From positions 102,146-166,145 of the forward strand of contig CAJUTR010000003.1 in the NCBI GenBank assembly GCA_910589665.1: 64,000 nt of DNA, read 5' to 3'. The notes under the pieces were generated by a model. That model was given only the letters and a program-made list of their open reading frames with translations, was not told where the DNA came from and made no database searches. Positions 17,241-25,125 of this stretch are shown one piece after another. Origin of the DNA: an uncultured Eubacterium sp. Its GTDB lineage: Bacteria > Bacillota > Clostridia > Lachnospirales > Lachnospiraceae. Position 1 is the first letter of the stretch, and every line of letters begins with the position of its first letter. Made by a program: the position numbers and the translations under genes.

Positions 17241-17870
17241 ATGAGTGAGGACACGATGGAAGGCACGGAGGAAACGGAACGAGCAGAGGAAACTCTTTTA
17301 GAAGAAAATAGTGCGGATAAAAAAGGAAAAGAAAAGAAAAAACGTACGCCGCTCAGTTATGCCATCGAATTTGCCATTTATATCGTCTTGATCTTCGCCT
17401 GTATTTTTTGGGTGCCGGAGTATGTCGTACAGAGAACGGTGGTAAACGGGGAGTCTATGGAAAATACGCTTCATTCGGGAGAGAGCCTTCTGGTTGAAAA
17501 AGTTTCGTACCGTTTCAGCGACCCGGCGCGCTATGATATTATCGTTTTTTATCCGCAGGGGAGAGAGGTAGATGAATATTACGTAAAGCGTATTTATGGT
17601 CTTCCGGGGGAAACGGTACAGATCATTGATAATGATATATATATCAATGGAGAAGTCATTGCGGATGAATATGCGAAAAATGTGATGGATGATCCAGGGA
17701 TTGCCGAGGAACCGCTTACACTCGCGGATGACGAGTATTTTGTGCTCGGCGATAACCGGAAAGTGAGTTTAGACAGCCGGGATCCCGATCTTGGGCCGAT
17801 CAAAGCGGAAAATATTGCGGGACATGTGTGTCTTCGCCTATTACCACTCAGCAAATTCGGGACGCCGTAG
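17241..17870 (+). CDS. lepB: Signal peptidase I (first of two)
   Basis: 209 residues. A Lys/Glu-rich cytoplasmic head is followed by one membrane helix near residues 44-60 (FAIYIVLIFACIFWVP), then an extracytoplasmic serine protease domain. The catalytic serine is in NGESMENTL and the lysine in YYVKRIYGLPGE. The C-terminal box VLGDNRKVSLDSRD is also present. It cleaves Sec and Tat signal peptides. Start at ATG 17241 after AAGGAAGGGAG. It is immediately followed by a close paralog. Confidence 0.93.
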   Translation: MSEDTMEGTEETERAEETLLEENSADKKGKEKKKRTPLSYAIEFAIYIVLIFACIFWVPEYVVQRTVVNGESMENTLHSGESLLVEKVSYRFSDPARYDIIVFYPQGREVDEYYVKRIYGLPGETVQIIDNDIYINGEVIADEYAKNVMDDPGIAEEPLTLADDEYFVLGDNRKVSLDSRDPDLGPIKAENIAGHVCLRLLPLSKFGTP

Positions 17871-17910
17871 GGGAGGATCGTGTGTAAATAAAATAGAAAT
17901 GAGGGGAAAA

Positions 17911-18525
17911 ATGAGCGAGGAAGAATTCGGACAAAGTTCCTTAAATCAGGTCGATGAAAAGAAAAAGAAGAAAAAACGCTCTCCGATCAGCTATATCATA
18001 GAAGGATCCATTTACGTTATCATGATTCTTTTATGCGTGTTCTGGGTGCCGGAACACGTAATCCAGAGAACGGTAGTGAATGGCAGTTCCATGCAGGATA
18101 CGCTTCATACGGGAGAGAGCCTTTTGGTCGAGAAAGTATCGTACCGTTTCAGCGACCCCGACCGGTATGATATTATCGTATTTTATCCGCACGGACGGGC
18201 GCAGGCGAAAGAAGAAAAGGAAGAAGAATATTATGTGAAACGGGTTTATGGATTACCGGGCGAAACGATACAGATCAAAGGGAATGAGGTATATATAAAT
18301 AATGAGGTCATTCCCGACGAGTATGCCAAAAACGGCGTGATGGATACTGCCGGGATCGCGGAGGAACCGATCACGCTTGGCGAAGATGAGTATTTTGTTC
18401 TCGGAGATAACAGGCAGGTAAGTAAAGACAGCCGGGAACCGGAGGTTGGGCCTGTCAAAAAGGAAAATATCGCGGGACATGTGATCCTGCGTATTTGGCC
18501 ATTGAATACATTTGGAATTCCTTAA
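17911..18525 (+). CDS. lepB: Signal peptidase I (second, tandem paralog)
   Basis: 204 residues, highly similar to the preceding gene over the membrane helix and protease domain. Catalytic serine in NGSSMQDTL, lysine in YYVKRVYGLPGE. It differs by an extra acidic insert (AQAKEEKEEE) before the lysine motif and a different cytoplasmic head. GAGGGG at 17901-17906 supports ATG 17911. The pair arose by local duplication and sits between gmk and rpoZ. Different loops suggest different substrate preference, which is inference. Confidence 0.93.
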   Translation: MSEEEFGQSSLNQVDEKKKKKKRSPISYIIEGSIYVIMILLCVFWVPEHVIQRTVVNGSSMQDTLHTGESLLVEKVSYRFSDPDRYDIIVFYPHGRAQAKEEKEEEYYVKRVYGLPGETIQIKGNEVYINNEVIPDEYAKNGVMDTAGIAEEPITLGEDEYFVLGDNRQVSKDSREPEVGPVKKENIAGHVILRIWPLNTFGIP

Positions 18526-18591
18526 CGAATGTTACTATAAGGGATTTTTTAATGCTGAAATATATGTTTGCATCTTGAAAGGAGATTGATC

Positions 18592-18903
18592 ATGTTACAC
18601 CCATCTTACAATGACTTAATGAATGTCGTAAACAGTGATGTTGAGCCGGGAGAACATCCGGTCGTAAACAGTAGATATTCCATCGTACTTGCCACGGCGA
18701 AACGGGCAAGGCAACTGATCGACGGGTCCCAGCCTCTTGTGGACGGAACGTATCCAAAGCCGCTCAGCGTTGCGATTGAAGAATTATCTACCTCCGCCAT
18801 AAAGATCAATTCGGAAGAAGAGGAAGAAATGGCAGATATAGAACATGCAAAGCTGAGTACAGCAGAAGATGCAGCGAGGATAGAGGAAAGCGAAGAAGCC
18901 TGA
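18592..18903 (+). CDS. rpoZ: RNA polymerase omega subunit
   Basis: 103 residues. The conserved core is VVNSRYSIVLATAKRARQL with the following KPLSVAIEEL, which wraps the beta-prime C-terminus and helps RNA polymerase assembly. The N-terminal MLHPSYNDLMNVVN and the acidic tail are as in Lachnospiraceae. AAAGGAG before ATG 18592. Placement after gmk is standard, except for the inserted signal peptidases. Confidence 0.9.
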   Translation: MLHPSYNDLMNVVNSDVEPGEHPVVNSRYSIVLATAKRARQLIDGSQPLVDGTYPKPLSVAIEELSTSAIKINSEEEEEMADIEHAKLSTAEDAARIEESEEA

Positions 18904-18910
18904 CAAAATA

Positions 18911-18955
18911 GAAACAAAAACGGTCTGTACAGATGTCAGGCCGTTTTTGTTTCTT
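18911..18955 (+). terminator. Terminator after rpoZ
   Basis: A 13-bp perfect stem GAAACAAAAACGG/CCGTTTTTGTTTC at 18911-18923 and 18941-18953, loop of 17 bases, with T-rich right arm. A-rich on the left, so it could work in both directions. Confidence 0.75.
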
Positions 18956-18972
18956 GTGCATGGGGAGGAAAT

Positions 18973-20571
18973 ATGAGAGAAGATCGTTTTAGTTTATTAT
19001 TTCCGGATGGGAGTCCATCTTATCGGAGTACGCCGCCCGTATTTTTCGAAGATTTGCAGCTAGAAGGGATTTTTCGTGCTATCGTCTCAAAATATATGGA
19101 ATTTGATATCCGAAAATATTTTTACACGATACCGGATTCGCTGGATATCGTCCGGTATCGGCAGGACATATACCGTGACCTCGAACAAAACGAGAATATG
19201 CTGAGCGGATTAAAAAAATATACCAACCGGCTATTGACATGCGAGAAATGTTTCCGGTTTTACCAGCAGGCGGAGGATGAGTTGAAGAAGGGAAGTTATC
19301 TGCTGCTTACTTGTCAGAATTATTTTGAAGCGTTAGAACTTTTGCGCAATACACTGAATGAAGCTGAACTTGTTTCCGAAGGATTACTGACATGCCGGCG
19401 TCTGTTGGAAGAAAAATTTGGCGATACCGCATTTGAGCAATTGCGTCATACCGTACACGCTTCGTTTTCTGAAATGGAACAGTTGCAGCTGACACTTTTG
19501 ATCCGGGAAAAAGAGATCAGTGTGGTTGAGGATGAAGAAGATCCGGCGGATGACAAAAGTATCGCTGTGGAGCTGAAACAGTTTATCCGCGCATTTGATG
19601 TCGAGACAGAAGAAGCGTGGGAGCGAGAGCCTGGATATGTTACGAACCTGTTTCCCGCCCCGCTGGAAACATCTCCACTGGAGAACCGGATCGTAGAGAT
19701 ATTAAAGAAAAGCCGACCGTCCGTTTTTGTCATGCTGAAGGAATTTGCTTCGGTTTCTTTTTCGCTGGAGGGGGACTGCTTTGTGCGGTTAAAAAACGAG
19801 GTCACTTTTTTTCTCAGCTTTTATGAATTTGAAGATCAGCTTCGCGCGGCGGGATACCAGCTTCATGCGCCCAAAACTGAAAAGGACGGGAGTGTGGAAA
19901 TCATGGGGGCGTATGATCTCGCATTGGCATGGAAAAACCGTTTTTCCGGCAACCCGGTCGTGCCCAATGATATTTCATATCAGGAGGGGAAATCCTTCCT
20001 CGTGATCACGGGGCCAAACCAGGGGGGGAAAACGACGCTGGCGAGAGCAGTCGGACAATGTATTTATTTTATGGTTATGGGCCTAAAAGCGCCCTGCCGG
20101 TCGATGAGGGCGCGGTTTTTTGAGCGCATCCTCACTCATTTTGAGGTGGAAGAGAGTGTGGAGACCGGCGCGGGCAAATTAAAAGAGGAACTGCAGCGTT
20201 TGAAACCGATGATGAACCTCTACGCCAGAAACAGTTTTGTCATACTGAATGAGCTGTTTACAACAGCGACGACTTATGACGCGGAAATCATGGCAAAAAA
20301 GGTGATGGCTCATTTTATCCGTCACGGCTGTCTCGGGATCTACGTCACCCATATTCAGGAACTGGCCGATGAGACAGCGCAGGAAGGGATCCAGAGCATG
20401 GTTGCCCAGGTGGATGAAAAAGACGCTTCCGTGAGGACGTTTCAGATCATACCGATGAAGGCGCAGGGACTCGGTTATTCGGGCCATATCGTGAAAAAAT
20501 ACGGGCTAGGTTTCGAGCAGGTGACAGAGCGGCTATCAGACCTGATCGGAGTCGGAGAGGAGGATCCATGA
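18973..20571 (+). CDS. MutS-like ATPase, short form (first of pair)
   Basis: 532 residues. The C-terminal part is a MutS ATPase domain: Walker A TGPNQGGKTTLARAVG near residue 345, the QELADE/YVTHIQ switch histidine region, and a Walker B that reads VILNELFTTATTYDAE, with Asn where MutS has Asp before the catalytic Glu. The N-terminal 300 residues are helical, like the lever and clamp domains. There is no mismatch-recognition domain (no FYE motif), no connector domain and no Smr nuclease. The stop overlaps the start of the next, related gene (ATGA), so they are co-translated and probably act as a heterodimer. Substrate unknown. Confidence 0.85.
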   Translation: MREDRFSLLFPDGSPSYRSTPPVFFEDLQLEGIFRAIVSKYMEFDIRKYFYTIPDSLDIVRYRQDIYRDLEQNENMLSGLKKYTNRLLTCEKCFRFYQQAEDELKKGSYLLLTCQNYFEALELLRNTLNEAELVSEGLLTCRRLLEEKFGDTAFEQLRHTVHASFSEMEQLQLTLLIREKEISVVEDEEDPADDKSIAVELKQFIRAFDVETEEAWEREPGYVTNLFPAPLETSPLENRIVEILKKSRPSVFVMLKEFASVSFSLEGDCFVRLKNEVTFFLSFYEFEDQLRAAGYQLHAPKTEKDGSVEIMGAYDLALAWKNRFSGNPVVPNDISYQEGKSFLVITGPNQGGKTTLARAVGQCIYFMVMGLKAPCRSMRARFFERILTHFEVEESVETGAGKLKEELQRLKPMMNLYARNSFVILNELFTTATTYDAEIMAKKVMAHFIRHGCLGIYVTHIQELADETAQEGIQSMVAQVDEKDASVRTFQIIPMKAQGLGYSGHIVKKYGLGFEQVTERLSDLIGVGEEDP

Positions 20572-22079
20572 ATTCATTTTTACTGTATATGGACAGGAAC
20601 CTTTCAAACGAGATGGCATATCCTTCCTTTCAGGATATGTACAAAGATCTTAATCTAAATATCGTGCTAAAAACAATGGCACAGGACGATGCGTTCTTAA
20701 TGGAGCAGATCCGGAGCGTTATGATGGTGCCGTTATGTGAGCCAACCGAAATCCGATACCGATACGACATCATCCGGGAGTTTTGCGACCGGCGGAGTCT
20801 TTTAGATTCTATGTACACGATCGGCCGTCAGGGATGCCGGCTGGCAGAACAGTATAAAAAAGAGCGGGAGCAGAACCGAAGCCGGTCGTCGGCCGGGGCA
20901 GGGTCTGTCATCACCGCCTTTCATTTTATCGAGGAATCCCTTTCACTGCTGCAGGAACTAAAAGCCGCTGGCGAAGGCGAGGGGGATCTGGAATCACAAG
21001 GTCTGATCGGGTTTTACAAGCGTTTGTCAACATATCCCCTGACCGAGTTTGAAGCATTCCATAAACAGCTTTTGTTTTATACGACAGGCGGTGAGGGAAT
21101 GTTTTCTATCCGCATCAGCGGCGGACTGAAGCTGACACGGAGCCGCCTGCAGAGCTGCCGGAGCTATAAAGCGACGAATGTAACGAATACGTCGAGGAAA
21201 CTTCTCAAATTTTATTACAAGGTCATCAAAAAAGATACGATCCTTGTGGAAGATGAGTCGTTGCAGCGCGACCTTCATACATTTATAAACCAACATATGA
21301 CAGAACTTATGAAAATTTATGAACCATTCCTAGAGGATCTTATTTTGTTCTGGCGCGATTACGGGCGGGAGATCAGTTTTTATAAAGGCGTCAATACGCT
21401 GCAGACGCGCATGAATGAACTCTCCCTGCCGTTTTGTTACGGCGAATGCCGGAAAGGTGAGACAAAAAAGCAAATAGAAGATCTGTATGAATTGTCACTG
21501 GCGCTTTATGTTCAAGTTCGGCCCGTCCCAAATTCACTAGAGAGCAGCGCTGTCCTGACTGTGGTCACAGGGGCAAATCAGGGAGGAAAATCAACGTTTT
21601 TACGAAGTTTCGGCATTGCACAGGTTCTGATGCAGTGCGGTATGCCTGTACCGGCTGCTACATTTTGTTCCGGTCTGTATTCCAGAATCCATACGCATTT
21701 TACGAGAAAAGAGGATGCGATGCTATCGAGAGGAAGGCTGGAAGAGGAATTGAAACGTATGAGCGGCATTATTTCCCAGATTTCCCAAGACAGCCTTTTG
21801 CTGCTAAATGAATCCTTCGCCAGCACGACAGAAAAGGAAGGATCTCAGATCGCTTATGATATCATAATGCCGCTGTATCAGAAAAAAATAGAGGTCATGA
21901 TGGTAACGCATCTTCATGAGTTTGCGAAAAGAGTTTATGGAGAACAGCGTTCTGACTGTGAGTTCCTCGTGGCGGAACGAAAAGAAAATGGAGATCGTAC
22001 TTTTCGTATGCTTTACGGAAAACCGCACTATTCCAGCTACGGTACGGATTTATACCAATATATGATCGGAAAGATATAA
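20568..22079 (+). CDS. MutS-like ATPase, short form (second of pair)
   Basis: 503 residues, a diverged relative of the preceding gene. Walker A TGANQGGKSTFLRSFG near residue 332, signature segment LSRGRLEEEL, Walker B LLLLNESFASTTEKEG (again Asn-Glu in place of Asp-Glu), switch MVTHLHEFAK. It lacks the mismatch-recognition and connector domains and any nuclease domain. Start ATG at 20568 overlaps the previous stop; ribosome site GGAGAGGAGG lies inside the previous gene. Both partners keep all ATPase motifs, so a functional ATP-driven clamp is likely; a role in mismatch repair proper is doubtful because complete mutS and mutL lie elsewhere in the window. Confidence 0.85.
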   Translation: MNSFLLYMDRNLSNEMAYPSFQDMYKDLNLNIVLKTMAQDDAFLMEQIRSVMMVPLCEPTEIRYRYDIIREFCDRRSLLDSMYTIGRQGCRLAEQYKKEREQNRSRSSAGAGSVITAFHFIEESLSLLQELKAAGEGEGDLESQGLIGFYKRLSTYPLTEFEAFHKQLLFYTTGGEGMFSIRISGGLKLTRSRLQSCRSYKATNVTNTSRKLLKFYYKVIKKDTILVEDESLQRDLHTFINQHMTELMKIYEPFLEDLILFWRDYGREISFYKGVNTLQTRMNELSLPFCYGECRKGETKKQIEDLYELSLALYVQVRPVPNSLESSAVLTVVTGANQGGKSTFLRSFGIAQVLMQCGMPVPAATFCSGLYSRIHTHFTRKEDAMLSRGRLEEELKRMSGIISQISQDSLLLLNESFASTTEKEGSQIAYDIIMPLYQKKIEVMMVTHLHEFAKRVYGEQRSDCEFLVAERKENGDRTFRMLYGKPHYSSYGTDLYQYMIGKI

Positions 22080-22086
22080 AAAACAA

Positions 22087-22115
22087 TTGACAAACACCCG
22101 TTCGCATAGTAAGAT
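22087..22115 (+). promoter_or_regulatory. Promoter of the LysM gene
   Basis: TTGACA at 22087-22092, 17 bases, TAAGAT at 22110-22115. The LexA-like box 22091-22104 covers the end of the -35 and part of the spacer. Confidence 0.7.
22091..22104 (+). promoter_or_regulatory. LexA-like operator over the LysM gene promoter
   Basis: CAAACACCCGTTCG matches 11 of 14 positions of the B. subtilis LexA consensus CGAACRNRYGTTYC. A second, weaker match, GAAACAAATGTTTG at 22120-22133, also agrees at 11 of 14. The first box blocks the -35 in the same way as the box at lexA in this window. Confidence 0.6.
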
Positions 22116-22126
22116 AGAAGAAACAA

Positions 22127-22152
22127 ATGTTTGCATCATATGTTTGCATCAT
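22127..22152 (+). repeat. 13-bp tandem duplication in the LysM gene leader
   Basis: ATGTTTGCATCAT occurs twice back to back, 22127-22139 and 22140-22152. It overlaps the second LexA-like half-site. Confidence 0.9.
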
Positions 22153-22188
22153 TTGTTCGAATATCGTTTGGCGAAGGGGGCTGCTGTC

Positions 22189-22524
22189 ATGAAAAAAATC
22201 TGTTACCAGGAACGTGTTTCCTCTCTATTTCCTTATGTACGGAAAAGATGCGTTCTACTATTTATTCTGCTTTTGGTGAGTGCTATGTTTGTTCTGTCTG
22301 GTATTAGCGCAGAAGGAGCAGAAGAGGGTGTGGATGAGGTGATCGGCTATGAATCCGTCCTGATCTGCCACGGGGATTCTGTGTGGTCGATCGCGGAGGC
22401 AAATATGAAGGATCCGACAAATGCGCAGATCCGGGCGTATGTAGACGAAATTGTATCATTGAACGATATTACTTCCTCGCGGATTGATGCGGGAAACTAT
22501 ATCCTCTTACCGAAACATCGTTAA
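22189..22524 (+). CDS. Small LysM membrane protein, probable YneA-like SOS division inhibitor
   Basis: 111 residues: a basic N-terminus, one membrane helix (about residues 21-40), a short acidic linker and a single C-terminal LysM-like domain (HGDSVWSIAEANM to GNYILLPKHR). This matches the layout of YneA of B. subtilis (about 105 residues), which is made after DNA damage and delays septation. The start ATG 22189 has AAGGGGG upstream; an open frame from 22087 is not supported. The promoter carries LexA-like boxes. YneA proteins diverge fast, so the assignment rests on architecture plus regulation, not on close identity. Confidence 0.7.
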   Translation: MKKICYQERVSSLFPYVRKRCVLLFILLLVSAMFVLSGISAEGAEEGVDEVIGYESVLICHGDSVWSIAEANMKDPTNAQIRAYVDEIVSLNDITSSRIDAGNYILLPKHR

Positions 22525-22884
22525 TTTCGTAATGAAAACCAGATCATTCTGCCCGAACAAAACGTGGATCGTTTTTCACAATCTGTCGATACGATCCCCG
22601 ATTTCTGAGGCTGTCGCGATGTGAAACGGATCCTTTGTTCTAATTTACGGATCCAAATGTGAGAAGCCGACATATTTATGTCAAAATTTGTTGATAAAAT
22701 TCCAACTGTTAACAGGATACGATGTCAGGGTTAAAAGGTCAAAATGCCGTACATGCTTTACGCAGTAGATCCGCAGACTTCGAGTGTTTTGAAAGAGTGC
22801 GGGAGTTGTGAAACAACGGCGCGATCCGAGGCATCAAGGATAGACATAACGACATAATAATTTTAGATAAGGGGCGAGTGTACG
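22525..22884 (+). other. Intergenic leader before the amidase gene, no gene seen
   Basis: About 360 bases without a coding frame. It contains an inverted repeat GATCGT/ACGATC (around 22568-22597), two CGGATCC copies, and pairing segments such as TGCCG with CGGCG and GATCCGCA with TGCGGGA between about 22740 and 22840. A structured 5' leader is possible, but I could not match it to a known riboswitch class (I compared c-di-AMP and c-di-GMP types). No convincing promoter was found. Confidence 0.35.
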
Positions 22885-25059
22885 ATGGATACATCAGGAA
22901 ACAGGTTTGGTAAGCGTTTGACGATTGGTATTTTGTTTTTGATCGGTTTGGTTCTTTTTATGCCGGCGGATTCCCGCGCGGCTTCCCTGAAGATCAAGAT
23001 GAACGGTAAAACTTCCAATTACCGGAAGACACAGTCTACCGTGAGATATGGGACAAAGAAGGTGTTAAATAAAAAATTCAAGGGCCTCACGATCAAAGGG
23101 ACGAGGATGGTGCCGTATGTAGATGTTTTTAAAAAAGGCCTGAAGGTAAAAGTGAAATACAAATCCTCTTCAAAAAAACTCACTATGACAAAAAACGGCA
23201 TGAAGGTTACGATGACTCTCGGCAGCAAGACCGCTTATGTAAATGGAGTAAAACGTAAGCTTCCGACCGCGCCGGTGAAAGTAAAATATGTAAAAAAGAA
23301 ACAGACAAAGATACTCGTGCCCACAAAGTTTCTCTGTGATCAGTTTGGTTTTAACTATAAAGCTTCCAGTTCCACGATCACGATCACGGATGCCATGCTC
23401 CTTGAATATAACGATACGATCAAAAAATCTTCGGTAATCGGAAAGATTTCATACAACGACAAGGAAAACACCCTTTCTTCCATGCCGGTCATCAAACTGG
23501 GCAGTACGGTATACATTCCGGCGGAGGAAACATTTAAAAAGATCGTAGGGATCGAATATTCATATGACGCAGGATTGGAAACGCTCACGTTGAAAAATGA
23601 AGCAACCCGTGCGACAGTGGAACTTCAGATGAACCAGAACTCCTGTAAGGTAAACGGAGTTACGAAAACGCTTTCTACACCAATGTATATGATCAAGAGA
23701 AAGGATAAAAACAAGAACGTATTGTGCGTACCGGCAAAAACAGTTTGTAAATATTTGGGATATTCGTATGAATGGAATAAGACAAAATCAGTAGTCAGTA
23801 TCCATGATGTCGTTTATTTTGATTGGAAGGCGGAGAATGCCCCGGCTCCAGATGGCATTACAAACTATATTACAGAGGCAAAAGCCGTATATAATCGGGA
23901 TATGAACTGCATTTCGTTTACGTTTAAGGGTTCTGACGCAGCGATCATGAGTCAGGCTTCCGTCGTTCGAGACGGACAGGTAGTTACGGTTACCATTCCG
24001 GCAGCTTCCCAATATTGTATGGATAAGTTTTCTTTCTCCAAATTTGTAAATATCTTAGACAAATTTGAAGTGGTAGAGGATGGTTCTGGCAATGTAGTGT
24101 TCCAGATGACCGGGTTAAATTCGACCGATTTTGCCTTTTCTTCACAGGATGGTACACTTATTCTCAATATCATGAGCCAGTTTACCGGTAAAGATGCTCT
24201 GAAGATCATGAAGCCGTCGGGATTGACGATCACCGATGTGACAAATCAGGACTTGTATCAAAGTAATACATTTAAGCTGTTTATCCGGGGGAACCACATT
24301 GATTTTCTCAATGCGAATCCGATCATTGTCAGCAGCGATGTGATCAGCGATGTTTCCTATGAACTTGGAGCAGACGGAAATACAGTGATTACCGTTAAAA
24401 CAACGAAACTTCAAGGCTATAAGATTTATAACAAACCAGATTCGTTTGTTGTGACAGTGGGAAATCCCCGCGAAATTTATAAGAATATCGTCGTGCTGGA
24501 CGCCGGGCATGGTGGTTATGATAACGGCGCTTCTCATAAAGGAACGAAAGAGAAAGATTTAAATTTTAAGATCATATATACGCTTATGAAGGATTATTTT
24601 TCATCAAATGCCCCGGATACGAAAGTATACTGGACTCGTACGTCGGATGTTTTTATCACGCTTGCAAACCGGGCGGCGTTTGCAAGTAAAGTAGGCGCCG
24701 ACCTGTTTATCAGTCTTCATATGAATTCAGCGAGCAATTCCAGCGCCAACGGAACCGAGGTATATTATTCACCAAGTAATAACAGTGCACGCTTTTCTGG
24801 AATTACGAGCAAAAGTATGGCAACGATGTTTAAAAATAATCTCGTGTCCAATTTGGGCATGAACAATCGCGGTGTAAAATCCGCAGGGTTTTATGTAATT
24901 AAGCGAAATACCGTACCAGCAGTACTCATCGAACTTGGATTCCTCTCAGGAAGTTCTGATTACAGTAAACTTACGAGTCAGACGTTCCAAAAGAATTCTG
25001 CGAAAGTGATCTATGATACGATCAACCAGCTTTTCGAAACGTATCCGACAGGGCGGTAG
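22885..25059 (+). CDS. Large secreted N-acetylmuramoyl-L-alanine amidase
   Basis: 724 residues. A signal peptide (about residues 1-32, ending PADSRAAS) is followed by a Lys-rich region with copper-amine-oxidase-N-like repeats (VPTKFLCDQFGFNY; YIPAEETFKKI; CVPAKTVCKYLGYSY), then an AMIN-like beta domain, then an Amidase_3 domain from about residue 533. Zinc ligands and the catalytic glutamate are visible in LDAGHGG, TKEKDL, SLHMNS and LIELGFLSG. It cleaves the amide between MurNAc and the stem peptide. The N-terminal repeats probably bind the wall. Start after AGGGGCGAG. It may be co-transcribed with the following membrane protein gene, which begins close behind. Confidence 0.93.
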   Translation: MDTSGNRFGKRLTIGILFLIGLVLFMPADSRAASLKIKMNGKTSNYRKTQSTVRYGTKKVLNKKFKGLTIKGTRMVPYVDVFKKGLKVKVKYKSSSKKLTMTKNGMKVTMTLGSKTAYVNGVKRKLPTAPVKVKYVKKKQTKILVPTKFLCDQFGFNYKASSSTITITDAMLLEYNDTIKKSSVIGKISYNDKENTLSSMPVIKLGSTVYIPAEETFKKIVGIEYSYDAGLETLTLKNEATRATVELQMNQNSCKVNGVTKTLSTPMYMIKRKDKNKNVLCVPAKTVCKYLGYSYEWNKTKSVVSIHDVVYFDWKAENAPAPDGITNYITEAKAVYNRDMNCISFTFKGSDAAIMSQASVVRDGQVVTVTIPAASQYCMDKFSFSKFVNILDKFEVVEDGSGNVVFQMTGLNSTDFAFSSQDGTLILNIMSQFTGKDALKIMKPSGLTITDVTNQDLYQSNTFKLFIRGNHIDFLNANPIIVSSDVISDVSYELGADGNTVITVKTTKLQGYKIYNKPDSFVVTVGNPREIYKNIVVLDAGHGGYDNGASHKGTKEKDLNFKIIYTLMKDYFSSNAPDTKVYWTRTSDVFITLANRAAFASKVGADLFISLHMNSASNSSANGTEVYYSPSNNSARFSGITSKSMATMFKNNLVSNLGMNNRGVKSAGFYVIKRNTVPAVLIELGFLSGSSDYSKLTSQTFQKNSAKVIYDTINQLFETYPTGR

Positions 25060-25125
25060 CGGTTTGTTAACAGGAGAGTTGTGGAAATGGATGCAGGAGA
25101 TTTAGGCGAGAGAAAGGTGAATCGT

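Noticed and set aside
22525..22884. c-di-AMP (ydaO) or c-di-GMP riboswitch before the amidase
   Set aside because: I compared the leader by eye with the conserved blocks of these classes and found no match; kept only as an unassigned leader.
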